From: CAJXNP01 sp050305935 | Lineage (GTDB): Bacteria; Bacteroidota; Bacteroidia; Cytophagales; Cyclobacteriaceae | Direction of reading: 5' to 3' | NCBI GenBank assembly: GCA_050305935.1 | Contig: JBNLGG010000006.1 | Span: 50,264 to 114,263, forward strand | Length of the DNA stretch: 64,000 nucleotides | Part shown: piece after piece, positions 46,793 to 56,476 of the stretch | Layout: each line of letters starts with the position of its first letter | Numbering within the stretch: position 1 is the stretch's first letter | The notes under the pieces: model-generated | What the model saw: only the letters and a program-made list of their open reading frames with translations | What the model was told of the DNA's origin: nothing | The model's database searches: none | Position numbers and translations under genes: made by a program

Positions 46793-48001
46793 TTAGTCCT
46801 TGAGGATTTCAATTTCAACCCTCACGTTTCTGGCAGCCTGTTCGGATTTTTTATCGTAAAGCATTTTCTTACCACCCCAACCTTTAATCTCCATGCGCTT
46901 ACCATCAATACCTTCAGCAATAAGGTATTTTGCAATGATCGCGGCGCGTTCGTGAGAAAGCTCTTTGGCTGATCCAAATCCCTTTATATTATTTTCTGTC
47001 ACTGAGAAGAAGTTGTCATCATCATCTTTTAATTTAATGATCGGGCCGGATACATTACCGTTTGTGTGGCCATGAATTTTAATGGTAAGGTTGTTATTCT
47101 CTTTGAGCATATCCAATAAGCTGTTGAGCTCAAATTTTGACTCGGGTTTCATAATGGCCGCATCGTTGTAGAAGTACACCTGGTACATGGTGATGATATC
47201 ACCCGCCTTGTGACGGATCAATTCAAAATTTACTATTGTATTTCCGCGTTCGCTTTGAGAAATATTGGGATCGCCACTCGCCATCGGATTGCTTAAATCT
47301 ACCGCTACTTGTTGTTTCACAAAGCCAAAAATGTCACATATGAGAAGCACCTGTTTGTCCGATGTGCCTGGATCAGGCACCAGTTGAGGTTTATTGGTTT
47401 CAAGGCTCGTTAATACTTTGTTTCGGACGGCATCGACTACGGTTACATAACCTTTAACTTCTTTTAAAGTCGTGGCATTTACCACATTGAATATATACGG
47501 GAACCCTTCCCCTTCCAGGGGCTCTTCTGCTACGTCAGGGATATCGATTTTTGGTGCCTGGTTTTCAGGTTTTTCGGAGGGGTCTTCAAAAATTTCTTTT
47601 TCTTCAGAAATTGCAATTGCAGCGGAGGGATTTTCCAAATCAACAAAACCGTCAGTAGGCATAGAAACATTTTTAAATACCCATGCATTGGAAAACTCTG
47701 CCTGGTTTCTGTAGTCTACCCATTTTGATTTGATTAAGTCCAAATCCATCGAAGAAGCGACGTACACATAATGGATGTTTTTGTTGGGATGTAAGCCTAC
47801 CTTTGATTTTTCTCCTTTTGAGTTGATGAGTTTTGAATATCTCAACGCATTGGAAGGAATATTAAACGCGCCAACCACCAAATAATATCCTTCTTCTAAA
47901 ACCGGGATGTCATCCTGGAGAGTAGAAAGCGACTGGCCTGGATATGCAATAAAAAGTCCAATAAGTAATGTAAAAATTGACTTATGATAGTAAGTTTTCA
48001 T
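46793..48001 (-). CDS. OmpA-family peptidoglycan-binding protein with SPOR-like N-terminus
   Basis: A 402-residue exported protein (signal peptide KSIFTLLIGLFIAYPGQSLS). Residues 38-115 look SPOR-like (GYYLVVGAFNIPSNALRYSKLI, VYVASSMDLDLIKSKW). Residues 165-265 form a beta-rich domain resembling carboxypeptidase-regulatory folds (FPYIFNVVNATTLKEVKGYV). The C-terminal OmpA domain has LTIKIHGHTNGN, KELSHERAAIIAKYLIAEGI and RMEIKGWGGKK (the N-A-x-x-R-V-E-like end is ARNVRVEIE). It should bind peptidoglycan from the outer-membrane side. It is 19 bases downstream of the DUF6089 barrel gene. PorE of T9SS has a related plan but is longer with WD40 repeats, so I do not assign that name. Confidence 0.82.
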   Translation of the reverse strand: MKTYYHKSIFTLLIGLFIAYPGQSLSTLQDDIPVLEEGYYLVVGAFNIPSNALRYSKLINSKGEKSKVGLHPNKNIHYVYVASSMDLDLIKSKWVDYRNQAEFSNAWVFKNVSMPTDGFVDLENPSAAIAISEEKEIFEDPSEKPENQAPKIDIPDVAEEPLEGEGFPYIFNVVNATTLKEVKGYVTVVDAVRNKVLTSLETNKPQLVPDPGTSDKQVLLICDIFGFVKQQVAVDLSNPMASGDPNISQSERGNTIVNFELIRHKAGDIITMYQVYFYNDAAIMKPESKFELNSLLDMLKENNNLTIKIHGHTNGNVSGPIIKLKDDDDNFFSVTENNIKGFGSAKELSHERAAIIAKYLIAEGIDGKRMEIKGWGGKKMLYDKKSEQAARNVRVEIEILKD

Positions 48002-48020
48002 ATTGTGTGGTTTTGGTGCG

Positions 48021-49127
48021 CTACCTGAATTTCGCCCTCTGGAAGCTTCCCGTAAGTACGTAGGTCAATTTAAATGAAGTTACCAGGATATGGTCATTAT
48101 CATTTGAGTTTCCTCTTATGTTGTCGGGATGTTCGTGTCCATAACCTGCCAGGGTGCTGTAAGAGTTTCCATCATAAGGCGAAGTATAAGTGATCGCTCT
48201 CGTAATCGTATTTATTTTCTCAAAATTCCTGGGGGAACCGGAAGCGCTCGTTGGCACAATTGATCTGTCAGACATTACCTGTGCCAACTCGCTGTCAAGC
48301 GCACCAAGGTCAACAAACTTTCCGCTAACGTCATCTATATAGTCAAAGAAGAGTATTTTATAGCCTATCTCAAAGGCAAAATCCATTCGTTTGTTCAGTG
48401 TTACTCTGGCGCCGATTCCTATGGGGACAGAAATTTGTATCGGCCCATATTCTTTGCCTTTCACAATATCCTGGGTGCTAAACTGCCCTTCGGTGCCAAG
48501 CTTGCGAAGCTTCACCCACTGACCGGCTTCGGCCACGGGTGTCGGACCGCCAGGAGTATGGTAATTCATGTCGGGTACCAGCCCCACGGGTTCATGATAA
48601 AAAACCGAAGCTCCTGCAAACACATAAGGTGTCCAGGGCACGCGGTTTAAAAAGGTGCCGTGATTACCAAAAATATCCCACATCCCCTGTGCTGAGAATT
48701 CGTATAAATTGTTTCTAAAGCTCAAATTCCTGGTGTATCTGAATATCCCGCTCTCGCTATCATTTGGATCAGCTGATTCAAAATCATCGCCTTTTATCCT
48801 GCTCCATGAAAAACCACCTCGAAATGAGAAATTCGGTGAATACCTGTAAACGGCATAGAGGCCCACACCAGGTCTGGTAAAACTAATATCCGTACTTGAC
48901 CAATTGGTGTTGGGCGCTAAATCGCCAAAGTAGTTATTAAAGTTAACATTAAATTCGCCTGACAGATACCTCTTGTTTTTTGAGAAATGTATTGACCCAC
49001 CTTTATACCTGGAAATTTGCTTGTTCTTTTTTTTCAGATAAGATTTTTTCCTTTGGGCATTGGCGTCATTAGAAAACATCAATGTTCCAAAAATTACGAA
49101 AAAGATGAGTATGTATCTTGTCCTCAT
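48021..49127 (-). CDS. DUF6089-type outer-membrane beta-barrel protein
   Basis: Start at the ATG at 49127 gives 368 residues with signal peptide MRTRYILIFFVIFGTLMFSNDANA. A basic segment RKKSYLKKKNKQISRYKGG follows, then barrel strands with LSGEFNVNFNNYFGDLAPN (the 'YFGDL-x-P' pattern of DUF6089), GVGLYAVYRYSPNFSFRGGFSWSRIKGDD, and VPIGIGARVTLNKRMDFAFEIGYKILFFDYIDDVSG, then a terminal strand ending in VTSFKLTYVLTG. It is predicted to sit in the outer membrane, probably associated with the OmpA-family protein encoded next in the same transcript. Function unknown. Confidence 0.78.
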   Translation of the reverse strand: MRTRYILIFFVIFGTLMFSNDANAQRKKSYLKKKNKQISRYKGGSIHFSKNKRYLSGEFNVNFNNYFGDLAPNTNWSSTDISFTRPGVGLYAVYRYSPNFSFRGGFSWSRIKGDDFESADPNDSESGIFRYTRNLSFRNNLYEFSAQGMWDIFGNHGTFLNRVPWTPYVFAGASVFYHEPVGLVPDMNYHTPGGPTPVAEAGQWVKLRKLGTEGQFSTQDIVKGKEYGPIQISVPIGIGARVTLNKRMDFAFEIGYKILFFDYIDDVSGKFVDLGALDSELAQVMSDRSIVPTSASGSPRNFEKINTITRAITYTSPYDGNSYSTLAGYGHEHPDNIRGNSNDNDHILVTSFKLTYVLTGSFQRAKFR

Positions 49128-49272
49128 AGACGTATGATCATTGTATTTATTTTTGTAAATAAACAACATTTATTGGCAATATATTAATAAAATATTAATA
49201 AAATTGAATTATTACCATACAAATGCAGAAGTGGCAGGTTCTGGAAAAATTAAAGCCAAAAGGCAAAAACGC

Positions 49273-51990
49273 TTAGTTATCAAACCAGCTCTGCTGTTTT
49301 TGAACCCTCAAATCTTTCAATAAACTGGATAGTACATTGATGGTTAAATTGTAATATTCGTAGCGTCCAAAGGGAGACCACTGAAATGAAAGCACCCAGC
49401 AGTGGAGATCCCGGTTTACACTGAAGTTGGTTTGAGTGATCTCCTTTTTCTGGAAATCGAACCCGGTATTAAAATTAATTTTCCATTTATCCGTCAGGCT
49501 CAAATCACCCCTTAGTTGCATCACTTGAGTAATTTGGCTTTCCTCAAATCCTCGTCTATTGTAGCTGATGTTGTAGTTAACATTCAGGGACCAGGGGATA
49601 TCAAAGTCCACATAGAGATCCGGATTCTGCCTTACAAAATCCCTCACAGCCTGTTCTTCCCGCGTAAGCTCGGCGTCCCCACCCATGTCATCTAGCTTTT
49701 CATCGGTACCTTTAGCTCCTTTTGGACGAAGGCTGATGGTTAATCCCAGTCTGGCGCTGGAAATCTGGCCAATTCCTTTGCCTGCATCCCAGGCATAAAT
49801 GCTGCGTTGTTTTTGAACCACTCGTTCGACACCACTGCTGGTAGTATAAATACTATCCAGCTGATAGATGTAAGGATCGACAGTCGAAGCAAAACTCACA
49901 TTGAGCTTATTATTAAAAAGCTTTGTCCGGGCGTTAATGTTTATTCGGGAGAGATTAAATGAATCCGCCAGGAAATTGTACCCGGTGCTTAAATTAAATG
50001 CATCGAAAATGCTGATCTTCTTGAAGTCATTGATGGAATCTTTTTTTGATTTAACCTTCATCTCCAGGTTATTGGTCAGGTTTAGTCCCAGCGTAGCACT
50101 TTTTCCTGCCTGTGGGATCCCATAGACAAAGCCATCATATAAACCCATTTTTTTTGTCCTCCCCGTGGAGTCTACCACCACATCTTTGTAGTAGTTAAAT
50201 CGATCGGCAGAAAAGTCAGGGGCAAAGTTCATCGAAACGCTGGGCCTCATTACGTGGCGGATAGCGTTGATTTTCCCTTTCTTAAAATAGACAGTTCCGT
50301 ACACTGTGGTATTTAGTGATGCACCTCCGCTGTATTGGTATAGTCGGTTAAAACCGCTTAATGTATCAATTTTTACTCCACCCGCCTCGGGGTCATAGGG
50401 CTTATATTGTAGTCTTTTAAAATACCAGGTTTCGGAATAATTAAAGGAGGGGTTAAACGTGAAATATTTAAACGCTTTGATGGTAGTACTCACGGGAATC
50501 CTATGTTGTATCCCATTTTGCGACCTGCTCCACAACATATTAAAATTGGATGGCTTGAATGGTATCACATCGTTTTTCTCTTCATCTATCCCCACTACAT
50601 TGAAATCACTTGGCAATCTTACCTTGCCGTTATTGATTTTGTTGGTAGCGGTCATGTTCCAGGATAAGCTGAGCTTATTGAGAAAATCGTTGCCTTTTCC
50701 CTTTACGAATTTAAAAGGGTAGATCCTGTTCATGGATAAGGAGGTTTCGGGGAAGAGGAGGTTAATCACCTTCGTGTTTACATTTTGCTGGAAGCGTCCT
50801 CGTACGGAAAGACTGAAGGGAGTTCCCCTGAAGGTAGTAGAATAAGAAACACTGGAGTTATAATCTTGCTTAATGGTATTCGTCAGGTTGATCGTCGGGT
50901 TGTTCTGATTGTAAGAGGACGTACCGAAACTTGCTGATGCTGAAAAGCGCGAATTTCCTTTGGATTTTGGGCTGTGGTTCCAGTTTAACCAAAAATCTTT
51001 AGTAACTGTCGAATCGGTAGAATTAAGGGCTGTTTGATTGTTATACCTGAGTCCCAGGCTTCCGCTGTATGCATATTTTTTTGTATAAGAGGACGACAGG
51101 GAAAGCCCCCAACTGCCGGTTGAATAAATGTCGCCCAGCACTTCCAGATCATAGTAATCACTCAAAGCAAAATAGTAGCCGCCTCTTCGAAGATAAAATC
51201 CTCTTCTTTTTTCTTCCCCGTAGGTAGGCACCACCACACCGGACGCTTTTTTATTGGGCATGGGGAAAATCCCAAATGGAAAACCCACAGGAATGGGAAT
51301 GTTTTTCACTGCAAAATGCCCGGGGCCAGAAACGACTTTATTGCCCGGGATAAATTTTATTTTATTTGTTTGGATGTGATAGTGGGGAATGGGTCTGTTG
51401 CAGGTGGTATAAACCGCTCCCCTAATAAATAATTCATCCCTTTGGTTCTTAAATACTTCTAAACCACGCATATTGGCATCTCCCTGGGTAGTGACCACTC
51501 CTTTACTGATAGCTTTTTTTGTCTTGAAGTTGTAGGCCATTTCCTCCGAGTAGTAGATTTGCTGACCGTCTTTAAATACAGGTTTTCCAATGACCTCCCC
51601 CGTTGAGTCCGTATAACTTTTTGCCGTCATGATATTGGTTTTATAGTTGATAGAGATTTCTGCGGCAGTGATCTCAATTTTCCCATATTTGATTTTAGCA
51701 TCTCCGTATAAGCGGACAATTTTTTCAATATCATTTATGTTGATCGAGTCGGTAGCTGAATAGTCGATGGTCGTTTCGATGCTTCCTTCCGGGACCTCAT
51801 TCTGGAGTGAATCCTTCTTTAACTCGATTGTTTTTGTGGTATCCAGACTGATCAGGGCAGTGTCGATTGGTGCGAAGTTTGTGTACGGGATGGAGTCGGG
51901 GGCAATTATTTCATTTTCGATTTGACCCAAGACTTCCTGGACGGCAAAAAGGCAAAAAATAACTATTAAACTAAATTTTAAATTATGCAC
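49273..51990 (-). CDS. lptD: Putative LPS-assembly outer-membrane protein LptD
   Basis: A 905-residue protein. The signal peptide is LKFSLIVIFCLFAVQEVLGQ. An OstA/LptA-like jellyroll domain (about 75-220) has VRLYGDAKIKYGKIEITAAEISINYKTNIM and the typical GVVTTQGDANMRGLEVFKNQRDELFI. Then FPFGIFPMPNKKASGVVVPTYGEEKRRGFYLRRGGYYFALSDYYDL opens a large C-terminal barrel, the match to Bacteroidota LptD. A Cys at the 'YTTCNRP' step is present. It inserts LPS into the outer leaflet with LptE. It is divergent from the amidase gene, with about 80 bases between the chosen starts. Confidence 0.9.
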   Translation of the reverse strand: MHNLKFSLIVIFCLFAVQEVLGQIENEIIAPDSIPYTNFAPIDTALISLDTTKTIELKKDSLQNEVPEGSIETTIDYSATDSININDIEKIVRLYGDAKIKYGKIEITAAEISINYKTNIMTAKSYTDSTGEVIGKPVFKDGQQIYYSEEMAYNFKTKKAISKGVVTTQGDANMRGLEVFKNQRDELFIRGAVYTTCNRPIPHYHIQTNKIKFIPGNKVVSGPGHFAVKNIPIPVGFPFGIFPMPNKKASGVVVPTYGEEKRRGFYLRRGGYYFALSDYYDLEVLGDIYSTGSWGLSLSSSYTKKYAYSGSLGLRYNNQTALNSTDSTVTKDFWLNWNHSPKSKGNSRFSASASFGTSSYNQNNPTINLTNTIKQDYNSSVSYSTTFRGTPFSLSVRGRFQQNVNTKVINLLFPETSLSMNRIYPFKFVKGKGNDFLNKLSLSWNMTATNKINNGKVRLPSDFNVVGIDEEKNDVIPFKPSNFNMLWSRSQNGIQHRIPVSTTIKAFKYFTFNPSFNYSETWYFKRLQYKPYDPEAGGVKIDTLSGFNRLYQYSGGASLNTTVYGTVYFKKGKINAIRHVMRPSVSMNFAPDFSADRFNYYKDVVVDSTGRTKKMGLYDGFVYGIPQAGKSATLGLNLTNNLEMKVKSKKDSINDFKKISIFDAFNLSTGYNFLADSFNLSRININARTKLFNNKLNVSFASTVDPYIYQLDSIYTTSSGVERVVQKQRSIYAWDAGKGIGQISSARLGLTISLRPKGAKGTDEKLDDMGGDAELTREEQAVRDFVRQNPDLYVDFDIPWSLNVNYNISYNRRGFEESQITQVMQLRGDLSLTDKWKINFNTGFDFQKKEITQTNFSVNRDLHCWVLSFQWSPFGRYEYYNLTINVLSSLLKDLRVQKQQSWFDN

Positions 51991-52068
51991 CCGCTTTTCA
52001 GTTTTTCGGAAAAATTTTCAATTTTACGTAAAATTACCGCATCATTTAATAAGAATCGAAGAAATGCC

Positions 52069-52854
52069 ATGAATATTATTAGAATTGGGATGATTGCGCT
52101 ATTTTTTATTCTTGGTTCTTTCACTACGGTAGAAGTACGGGATATAAAAGTGGACCGGGTGATCATCGATGCCGGCCATGGTGGCAAAGATAATGGAACC
52201 AGCGGCTCTTTTTCAAAAGAAAAGGATGTGGCCTTGCAGATTGCCTTGGAATTGGGGAACACCATAAAAAGATATCTGAAGGATGTGGAGGTTATTTACA
52301 CACGGGATAACGACACATTCATCGGCCTGAAAGAGCGCGCGAATGTGGCCAATAAAAACCATGCAGACCTCTTTGTTTCTATCCATTGCAATGCTGTCGA
52401 GCAAAATAAGGAACATAGCTATGGTACAGAAACCTGGGTAATGGGCCCCCACAAGACCGAAGTCAATCTCCAGGTAGCACAGCGTGAAAACAGCGTGATT
52501 TTACTGGAGGAAGGTAATGCTGAAAAATATGAAGGCTTTGATCCCAATGACGCGGGCTCATATATCCTTTTTTCCTTATACCAAAATGCCTACCTTGAGA
52601 ACAGCCTCAAATTGGCAGATAAAATTGAGAACCAGTTTTCAGAGCGGGTTGGTCGGTATAGCAGGGGAGTTAAGCAGGCGGGATTTGTGGTGTTGTACCA
52701 GACATCCATGCCGAGCGTGTTAGTGGAAGTAGGGTTTTTAACCAACAGCAAGGAGGAGAAATATTTAAACGATAAGCTGGGACAAACGTATATTGCATCA
52801 GGAATTTTCAGGGCATTCCGAGATTATAAAGACGAAATTGAATCAAACAACTAA
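52069..52854 (+). CDS. N-acetylmuramoyl-L-alanine amidase (Amidase_3 family)
   Basis: The preferred start is the ATG at 52069 (261 residues, membrane leader NIIRIGMIALFFILGSFTTV); the frame also opens at 51985, which would run into the lptD start region. The zinc motifs are IIDAGHGGKD (His in AGHGG), ADLFVSIHCNA (His), and the catalytic Glu in VLVEVGFLTNSKEE. It cuts the amide bond between MurNAc and L-Ala in peptidoglycan, in the periplasm, often at division. No AMIN domain is present, so localisation is through its membrane leader. The MCE gene begins 11 bases downstream, suggesting one transcript. Confidence 0.93.
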   Translation: MNIIRIGMIALFFILGSFTTVEVRDIKVDRVIIDAGHGGKDNGTSGSFSKEKDVALQIALELGNTIKRYLKDVEVIYTRDNDTFIGLKERANVANKNHADLFVSIHCNAVEQNKEHSYGTETWVMGPHKTEVNLQVAQRENSVILLEEGNAEKYEGFDPNDAGSYILFSLYQNAYLENSLKLADKIENQFSERVGRYSRGVKQAGFVVLYQTSMPSVLVEVGFLTNSKEEKYLNDKLGQTYIASGIFRAFRDYKDEIESNN

Positions 52855-52865
52855 ACCCGATTTTT

Positions 52866-53774
52866 GTGCGAATATCTAAAGAAGTTAAAGTAGGCGTACT
52901 CGCGATTGTCTCCATCACCATATTATATTTTGGATTTAACTACTTAAAAGGGATTGACTTTCGGTCTTCTTCCAACAGGTATTTTCTAGTATTTAATAAG
53001 ATTGGTGATCTAAAGCCATCTAATCCAGTAGTGGTTGAAGGCTTGTCAGTAGGCCGGGTAGCCGAGACTTTTCTCGCCCAGGACTTAAACAATAAAATTA
53101 TAGTTGCCATTGACGTGGAAAGTGATGTAAAGCTTGCCCAGGGTACGGTTGGGGAGTTATATAGTGTTTTAATGGGAGATACAGGGATTAAACTTAAACT
53201 GGCCGGAAGCACCCCCCCCTACCATAATGACGGAGATACACTGCTTAGTTTTTTTGACGAAGGGATGTTTGGCAAAGTGGAGGAATTGATGGGGAGCCAG
53301 GCCGCACCGATGATAGACAGCTTGAAGTTGACCATTGCATATCTAAACAAAACACTTCAGTCCACTACACGCACCATTGCCGGAGTTAATGCCATGCTGG
53401 ACGAGAATCGATATAGTATGAAGTCCACAATGCAAAATCTTAATAAGGGGACCGATAGTCTTTCATATTTAATTTCTGATGCAAGGAAAATGATGCAGGG
53501 ATTGGCCGAGGTGTCTGACACCTTAAAATCCCTTCAATTAAACGAGACATTGGTTAAGGCACAGGAAATGATGGCCGGAATTTCAACCAATATGGAGGCG
53601 ATAAAAAACCAGGAAGGAACAATGGGCAAACTGATGTATAACGACTCCCTCTACAACAACCTGAACCTCGCCATGGCAAACCTCGATTCCCTGTTCATTG
53701 ACCTCAGGGAAAACCCGGGCCGTTATGTTCATGTTTCGGTATTTGGCAAAAAAGACAAGGACAAGAAGAAATAG
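52866..53774 (+). CDS. MlaD/MCE-family lipid transport protein
   Basis: A 302-residue protein from a GTG start, chosen because RISKEVKVGVLAIVSITILYFGFNYLKG is the canonical MCE N-terminal anchor of Bacteroidota and no ATG precedes it. The MCE domain (about 35-110) has FNKIGDLKPSNPVVVEGLSVGRV and VGELYSVLMGDTGIKLKL. The rest is a long coiled coil (SLKLTIAYLNKTLQSTTRTIAGVN...). It should form a hexameric ring in the periplasm carrying phospholipids between membranes; the permease and ATPase genes (mlaE/mlaF) are not in the window. It is close behind the amidase gene. Confidence 0.9.
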   Translation: MRISKEVKVGVLAIVSITILYFGFNYLKGIDFRSSSNRYFLVFNKIGDLKPSNPVVVEGLSVGRVAETFLAQDLNNKIIVAIDVESDVKLAQGTVGELYSVLMGDTGIKLKLAGSTPPYHNDGDTLLSFFDEGMFGKVEELMGSQAAPMIDSLKLTIAYLNKTLQSTTRTIAGVNAMLDENRYSMKSTMQNLNKGTDSLSYLISDARKMMQGLAEVSDTLKSLQLNETLVKAQEMMAGISTNMEAIKNQEGTMGKLMYNDSLYNNLNLAMANLDSLFIDLRENPGRYVHVSVFGKKDKDKKK

Positions 53775-53842
53775 TTTTTTCCTTTTACTTTTGCTTTTAA
53801 ATTTGATTATTGGGTTAATATCAGCACAATTACATTTCTTAT

Positions 53843-54715
53843 ATGTCGAAAAATATCCCAGAGAAGGAACTGAAAGCGCTTGTTTCGTTACTGGACGATT
53901 CAGATGGTGATGTGGTAAATCATGTGGAAGAACGCATTATTTCCATAGGGAATGAAATTATTCCGTTTTTGGAAAAGGAATGGGAGAGTAGTTTCAACCC
54001 CACCGTTCAGCGGCGCATCGAAGAGCTGATCCACACCCTGCAATTTGACACCTTAAAAATGCGATTGGCCAAATGGAAAGAGGATGGCGCGGAAGACCTC
54101 TTGGAGGGAGCACACATTGTTTCCACTTACCAGTATCCGGATCTGGAGCTAGACTTTTTGCGGCAGGAGGTGGAACAAATCTACTACGAAGCGTGGACCA
54201 ACTTTCAACCGGACTTGCACCCCTTCGATCAGGTGAAGGCGCTGAACAATGTCATTTTTAACAAACTGAAATTTGGTGCAAATGCAAAGAATTTTCACTC
54301 TCCGGGTAATTCTATGATCAATGTGGTACTGGAGACCAAAAAGGGCAATCCTATTTCGCTGTGCATAATTTATATGCTTGTAGCGCAAAAACTTGGAATG
54401 CCGGTCCATGGAGTTAACCTTCCTAACCTATTTATCCTCACCTATAAAACCGAAGAGCTTCAATTTTATATTAATGCTTTTAACAAAGGACTGATCTTTT
54501 CTAAGAAAGACATTGACAACTACATTGGCCAGTTACATCTTAATCAGGAGGACATTTTTTACCAGCCCTGTGACAACCTCGATATCGTCAAAAGGATATT
54601 GAGAAACCTGATCGTCTCTTTTGAAAAGGTGGGTGAATATCAAAAATCAGATGAGATAAAGCAGATTATGGAGGTCATCATGGATGGCGACGACTTTAAT
54701 GCCAAAGATATTTAA
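53843..54715 (+). CDS. SirB1-like transglutaminase-fold protein
   Basis: A 290-residue cytoplasmic protein. Residues 1-60 contain a HEAT-like pair (ALVSLLDDSDGDVVNHVEERII). The SirB1/transglutaminase_9 region follows: ALNNVIFNKLKFGANAKNFHSPGNSMINVVLETKKGNPISLCIIYMLVAQKLGMPVHGVNLPNLFIL. The potential catalytic Cys lies in ISLCIIYM, and the motif order fits transglutaminase-like proteins in Bacteroidota, though the canonical His/Asp partners are not clear. Function is unknown. It overlaps the convergent phosphopantetheinyl transferase gene by four bases. Confidence 0.75.
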   Translation: MSKNIPEKELKALVSLLDDSDGDVVNHVEERIISIGNEIIPFLEKEWESSFNPTVQRRIEELIHTLQFDTLKMRLAKWKEDGAEDLLEGAHIVSTYQYPDLELDFLRQEVEQIYYEAWTNFQPDLHPFDQVKALNNVIFNKLKFGANAKNFHSPGNSMINVVLETKKGNPISLCIIYMLVAQKLGMPVHGVNLPNLFILTYKTEELQFYINAFNKGLIFSKKDIDNYIGQLHLNQEDIFYQPCDNLDIVKRILRNLIVSFEKVGEYQKSDEIKQIMEVIMDGDDFNAKDI

Positions 54716-55356
54716 AAGCAAAAACCAATGTAATGATTATCGTGGTAGCGGTAATTGACAGCGATCTTAGTTGACCTTCCATTCAAGATCAGTTCTGACT
54801 TGATCACGTCCCTTTTTTTTAATTGAAATGGATGAATAAAAATATTCTCCTTAAAGCTTAAGCCTTTTTTTCCATTGAGTTTATAAATGGCTTCCTTTCC
54901 TGCCCAATACACACACAGTTTTTTTAGGTCGTCCCCGGCATAGAGCCATTCGTCGCGGGACAGAAAGCGCTGCGAAATGCGGAGCAGCTTTTCCTTGGGC
55001 TTCTCGATGTCGATACCCACAGGAAGTTTTTTATGAAGGATGCCTACTGCATAAGGGTAGGAGTGAGAAATGGAGATATAGTATTTACTATCGATAATAT
55101 GAGGCTTATTAAAGTCATCTTTATAGATCCCCTGATAGTCCATGCCGATTTCATTAGCGATCTCATGAATGCATTTGCGGGAAGCGATCGACTCAATCCG
55201 GGTGATAGGATGATGTATGCTCTCCAATTCCTTTCGACCATCATCGCTTAGATTCGTATACCGAATGAGTTGTTCGGGCGACTCTGTTATGTGCCACAAA
55301 CACCACCAGGCGTTGTTATTGAGTTTCTCGAGTTTTATTTTTGGCATTTGTGGCAA
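54712..55356 (-). CDS. 4'-phosphopantetheinyl transferase
   Basis: A 214-residue Sfp-type enzyme that moves phosphopantetheine from CoA to carrier-protein serines. Motifs: ISISHSYPYAVGI (CoA loop), VGIDIEKP (D116, E118 magnesium ligands) and WAGKEAIYKLNGKKGLSF (151-168, catalytic Glu and Lys). Length is near the Sfp/EntD group, longer than AcpS. It may serve a polyketide, NRPS or fatty-acid carrier elsewhere; no such gene lies here. A second possible start (MPKIKLEK, residue 4) is equally good. Confidence 0.9.
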   Translation of the reverse strand: MPQMPKIKLEKLNNNAWWCLWHITESPEQLIRYTNLSDDGRKELESIHHPITRIESIASRKCIHEIANEIGMDYQGIYKDDFNKPHIIDSKYYISISHSYPYAVGILHKKLPVGIDIEKPKEKLLRISQRFLSRDEWLYAGDDLKKLCVYWAGKEAIYKLNGKKGLSFKENIFIHPFQLKKRDVIKSELILNGRSTKIAVNYRYHDNHYIGFCF

Positions 55357-55488
55357 ATTTGTTCAAAAATATAAAAAAATATCAAGGTCTCTTTAGCTGA
55401 CGGGCTAGCTTAAAAATTATTTAATGTGTTTAGGTTTGTTGGAGGGATATTAGATGGGAAAGATTTGCTATTAGATTATAAGATTTAC

Positions 55489-56397
55489 ATGAAGGTAGTT
55501 GCACATAAATACCACCAGTTTACAGGACATAACAGCAGTGTTTATGCGCTGGCGTCATCATCATCGCCCAATGTATTTTACAGTTCAGGGGGAGATGGCA
55601 TGATTGCGCAATGGGATATGGAGGCAAAGGGCGATGGCCAGGTGATTGCCAGGGTCAATTCCTCAGTTTATACTCTGCACTACCAGCAGGGAAGAAATTT
55701 GTTAATCATTGCCCAGAATAATGAAGGCTTGCACTTTTTAGATACCCTGAGCCGTAAAATAGTCGGATCAATCAAGCTGACAAACGCCAATATATTTGAC
55801 ATAAAGAGCATTGGGGATGAGGTACTGGTTGCCGGGGGAGACGGCGTGCTTTATATCGTCGATCAGGTAAAAATGGCGGTTAAACAAAAAATAAAACTTT
55901 CTTCCAGCAGCCTTCGAAGTATTTCAGTCAATAAGGAAGGAGATGAATTTGCTGTGGCAGCAAGCGATCATCGAATACATATTTTTAAAGGAGATCAGGT
56001 CACTTCTTTTAAGGAACACACCAATTCAGTTTTCAAAGTCTGTTTTTCAAGAGACGGTCAGCGCTTGCTGAGTGGAAGCAGGGATGCCCAGTTGAAGTTT
56101 TGGAAGATGGGGAATGGAGGGCTGGTAATCGACGAAAGCATTCCCGCCCATCTTTTTACGATCAATGACATCGTTTTCCAGCCAGGCGAAAGGTATTTTG
56201 CCACTGCATCCAAAGATAAAACCGTGAAAATCTGGGATTATCAGCAACGGAAATTAATTAAAGTAATAGACAATGCGAGGTCCGGGGGACACCTTTCGTC
56301 CGTAAATAAGCTGATTTGGACTTCCTATAACAATTTTTTGATTTCGGCGAGCGATGATCGCACAATATGTGTGTGGGATTTGGAGTTTAGTGAGTAA
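55489..56397 (+). CDS. WD40-repeat protein
   Basis: Start set at the ATG at 55489 (302 residues), directly before HKYHQFTGHNSSVYALASS; an alternative GTG at 55426 adds 21 residues that do not look like a leader. About six to seven WD40 blades are visible, with clear GH-to-WD units in FTGHNSSVYAL...MIAQWDME, FKEHTNSVFKVCFSRDGQRLLSGSRDAQLKFWKMG, DIVFQPGERYFATASKDKTVKIWD and NFLISASDDRTICVWDLE. It has no signal peptide, so it is a cytoplasmic beta-propeller, probably a scaffold. It precedes the DivIVA gene by 79 bases. Confidence 0.88.
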   Translation: MKVVAHKYHQFTGHNSSVYALASSSSPNVFYSSGGDGMIAQWDMEAKGDGQVIARVNSSVYTLHYQQGRNLLIIAQNNEGLHFLDTLSRKIVGSIKLTNANIFDIKSIGDEVLVAGGDGVLYIVDQVKMAVKQKIKLSSSSLRSISVNKEGDEFAVAASDHRIHIFKGDQVTSFKEHTNSVFKVCFSRDGQRLLSGSRDAQLKFWKMGNGGLVIDESIPAHLFTINDIVFQPGERYFATASKDKTVKIWDYQQRKLIKVIDNARSGGHLSSVNKLIWTSYNNFLISASDDRTICVWDLEFSE

Positions 56398-56476
56398 TAA
56401 TTGAACATTTTAAAGAATTAATTTGTAAATTGAGCGCATCGAGCAATTTCGATATGACTATTAAGGGAGACAAAGC

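Noticed and set aside
46793..48001. Naming the OmpA-family protein PorE of T9SS
   Set aside because: The OmpA end fits, but WD40 and TPR regions expected in PorE are absent and no other T9SS core gene is nearby.
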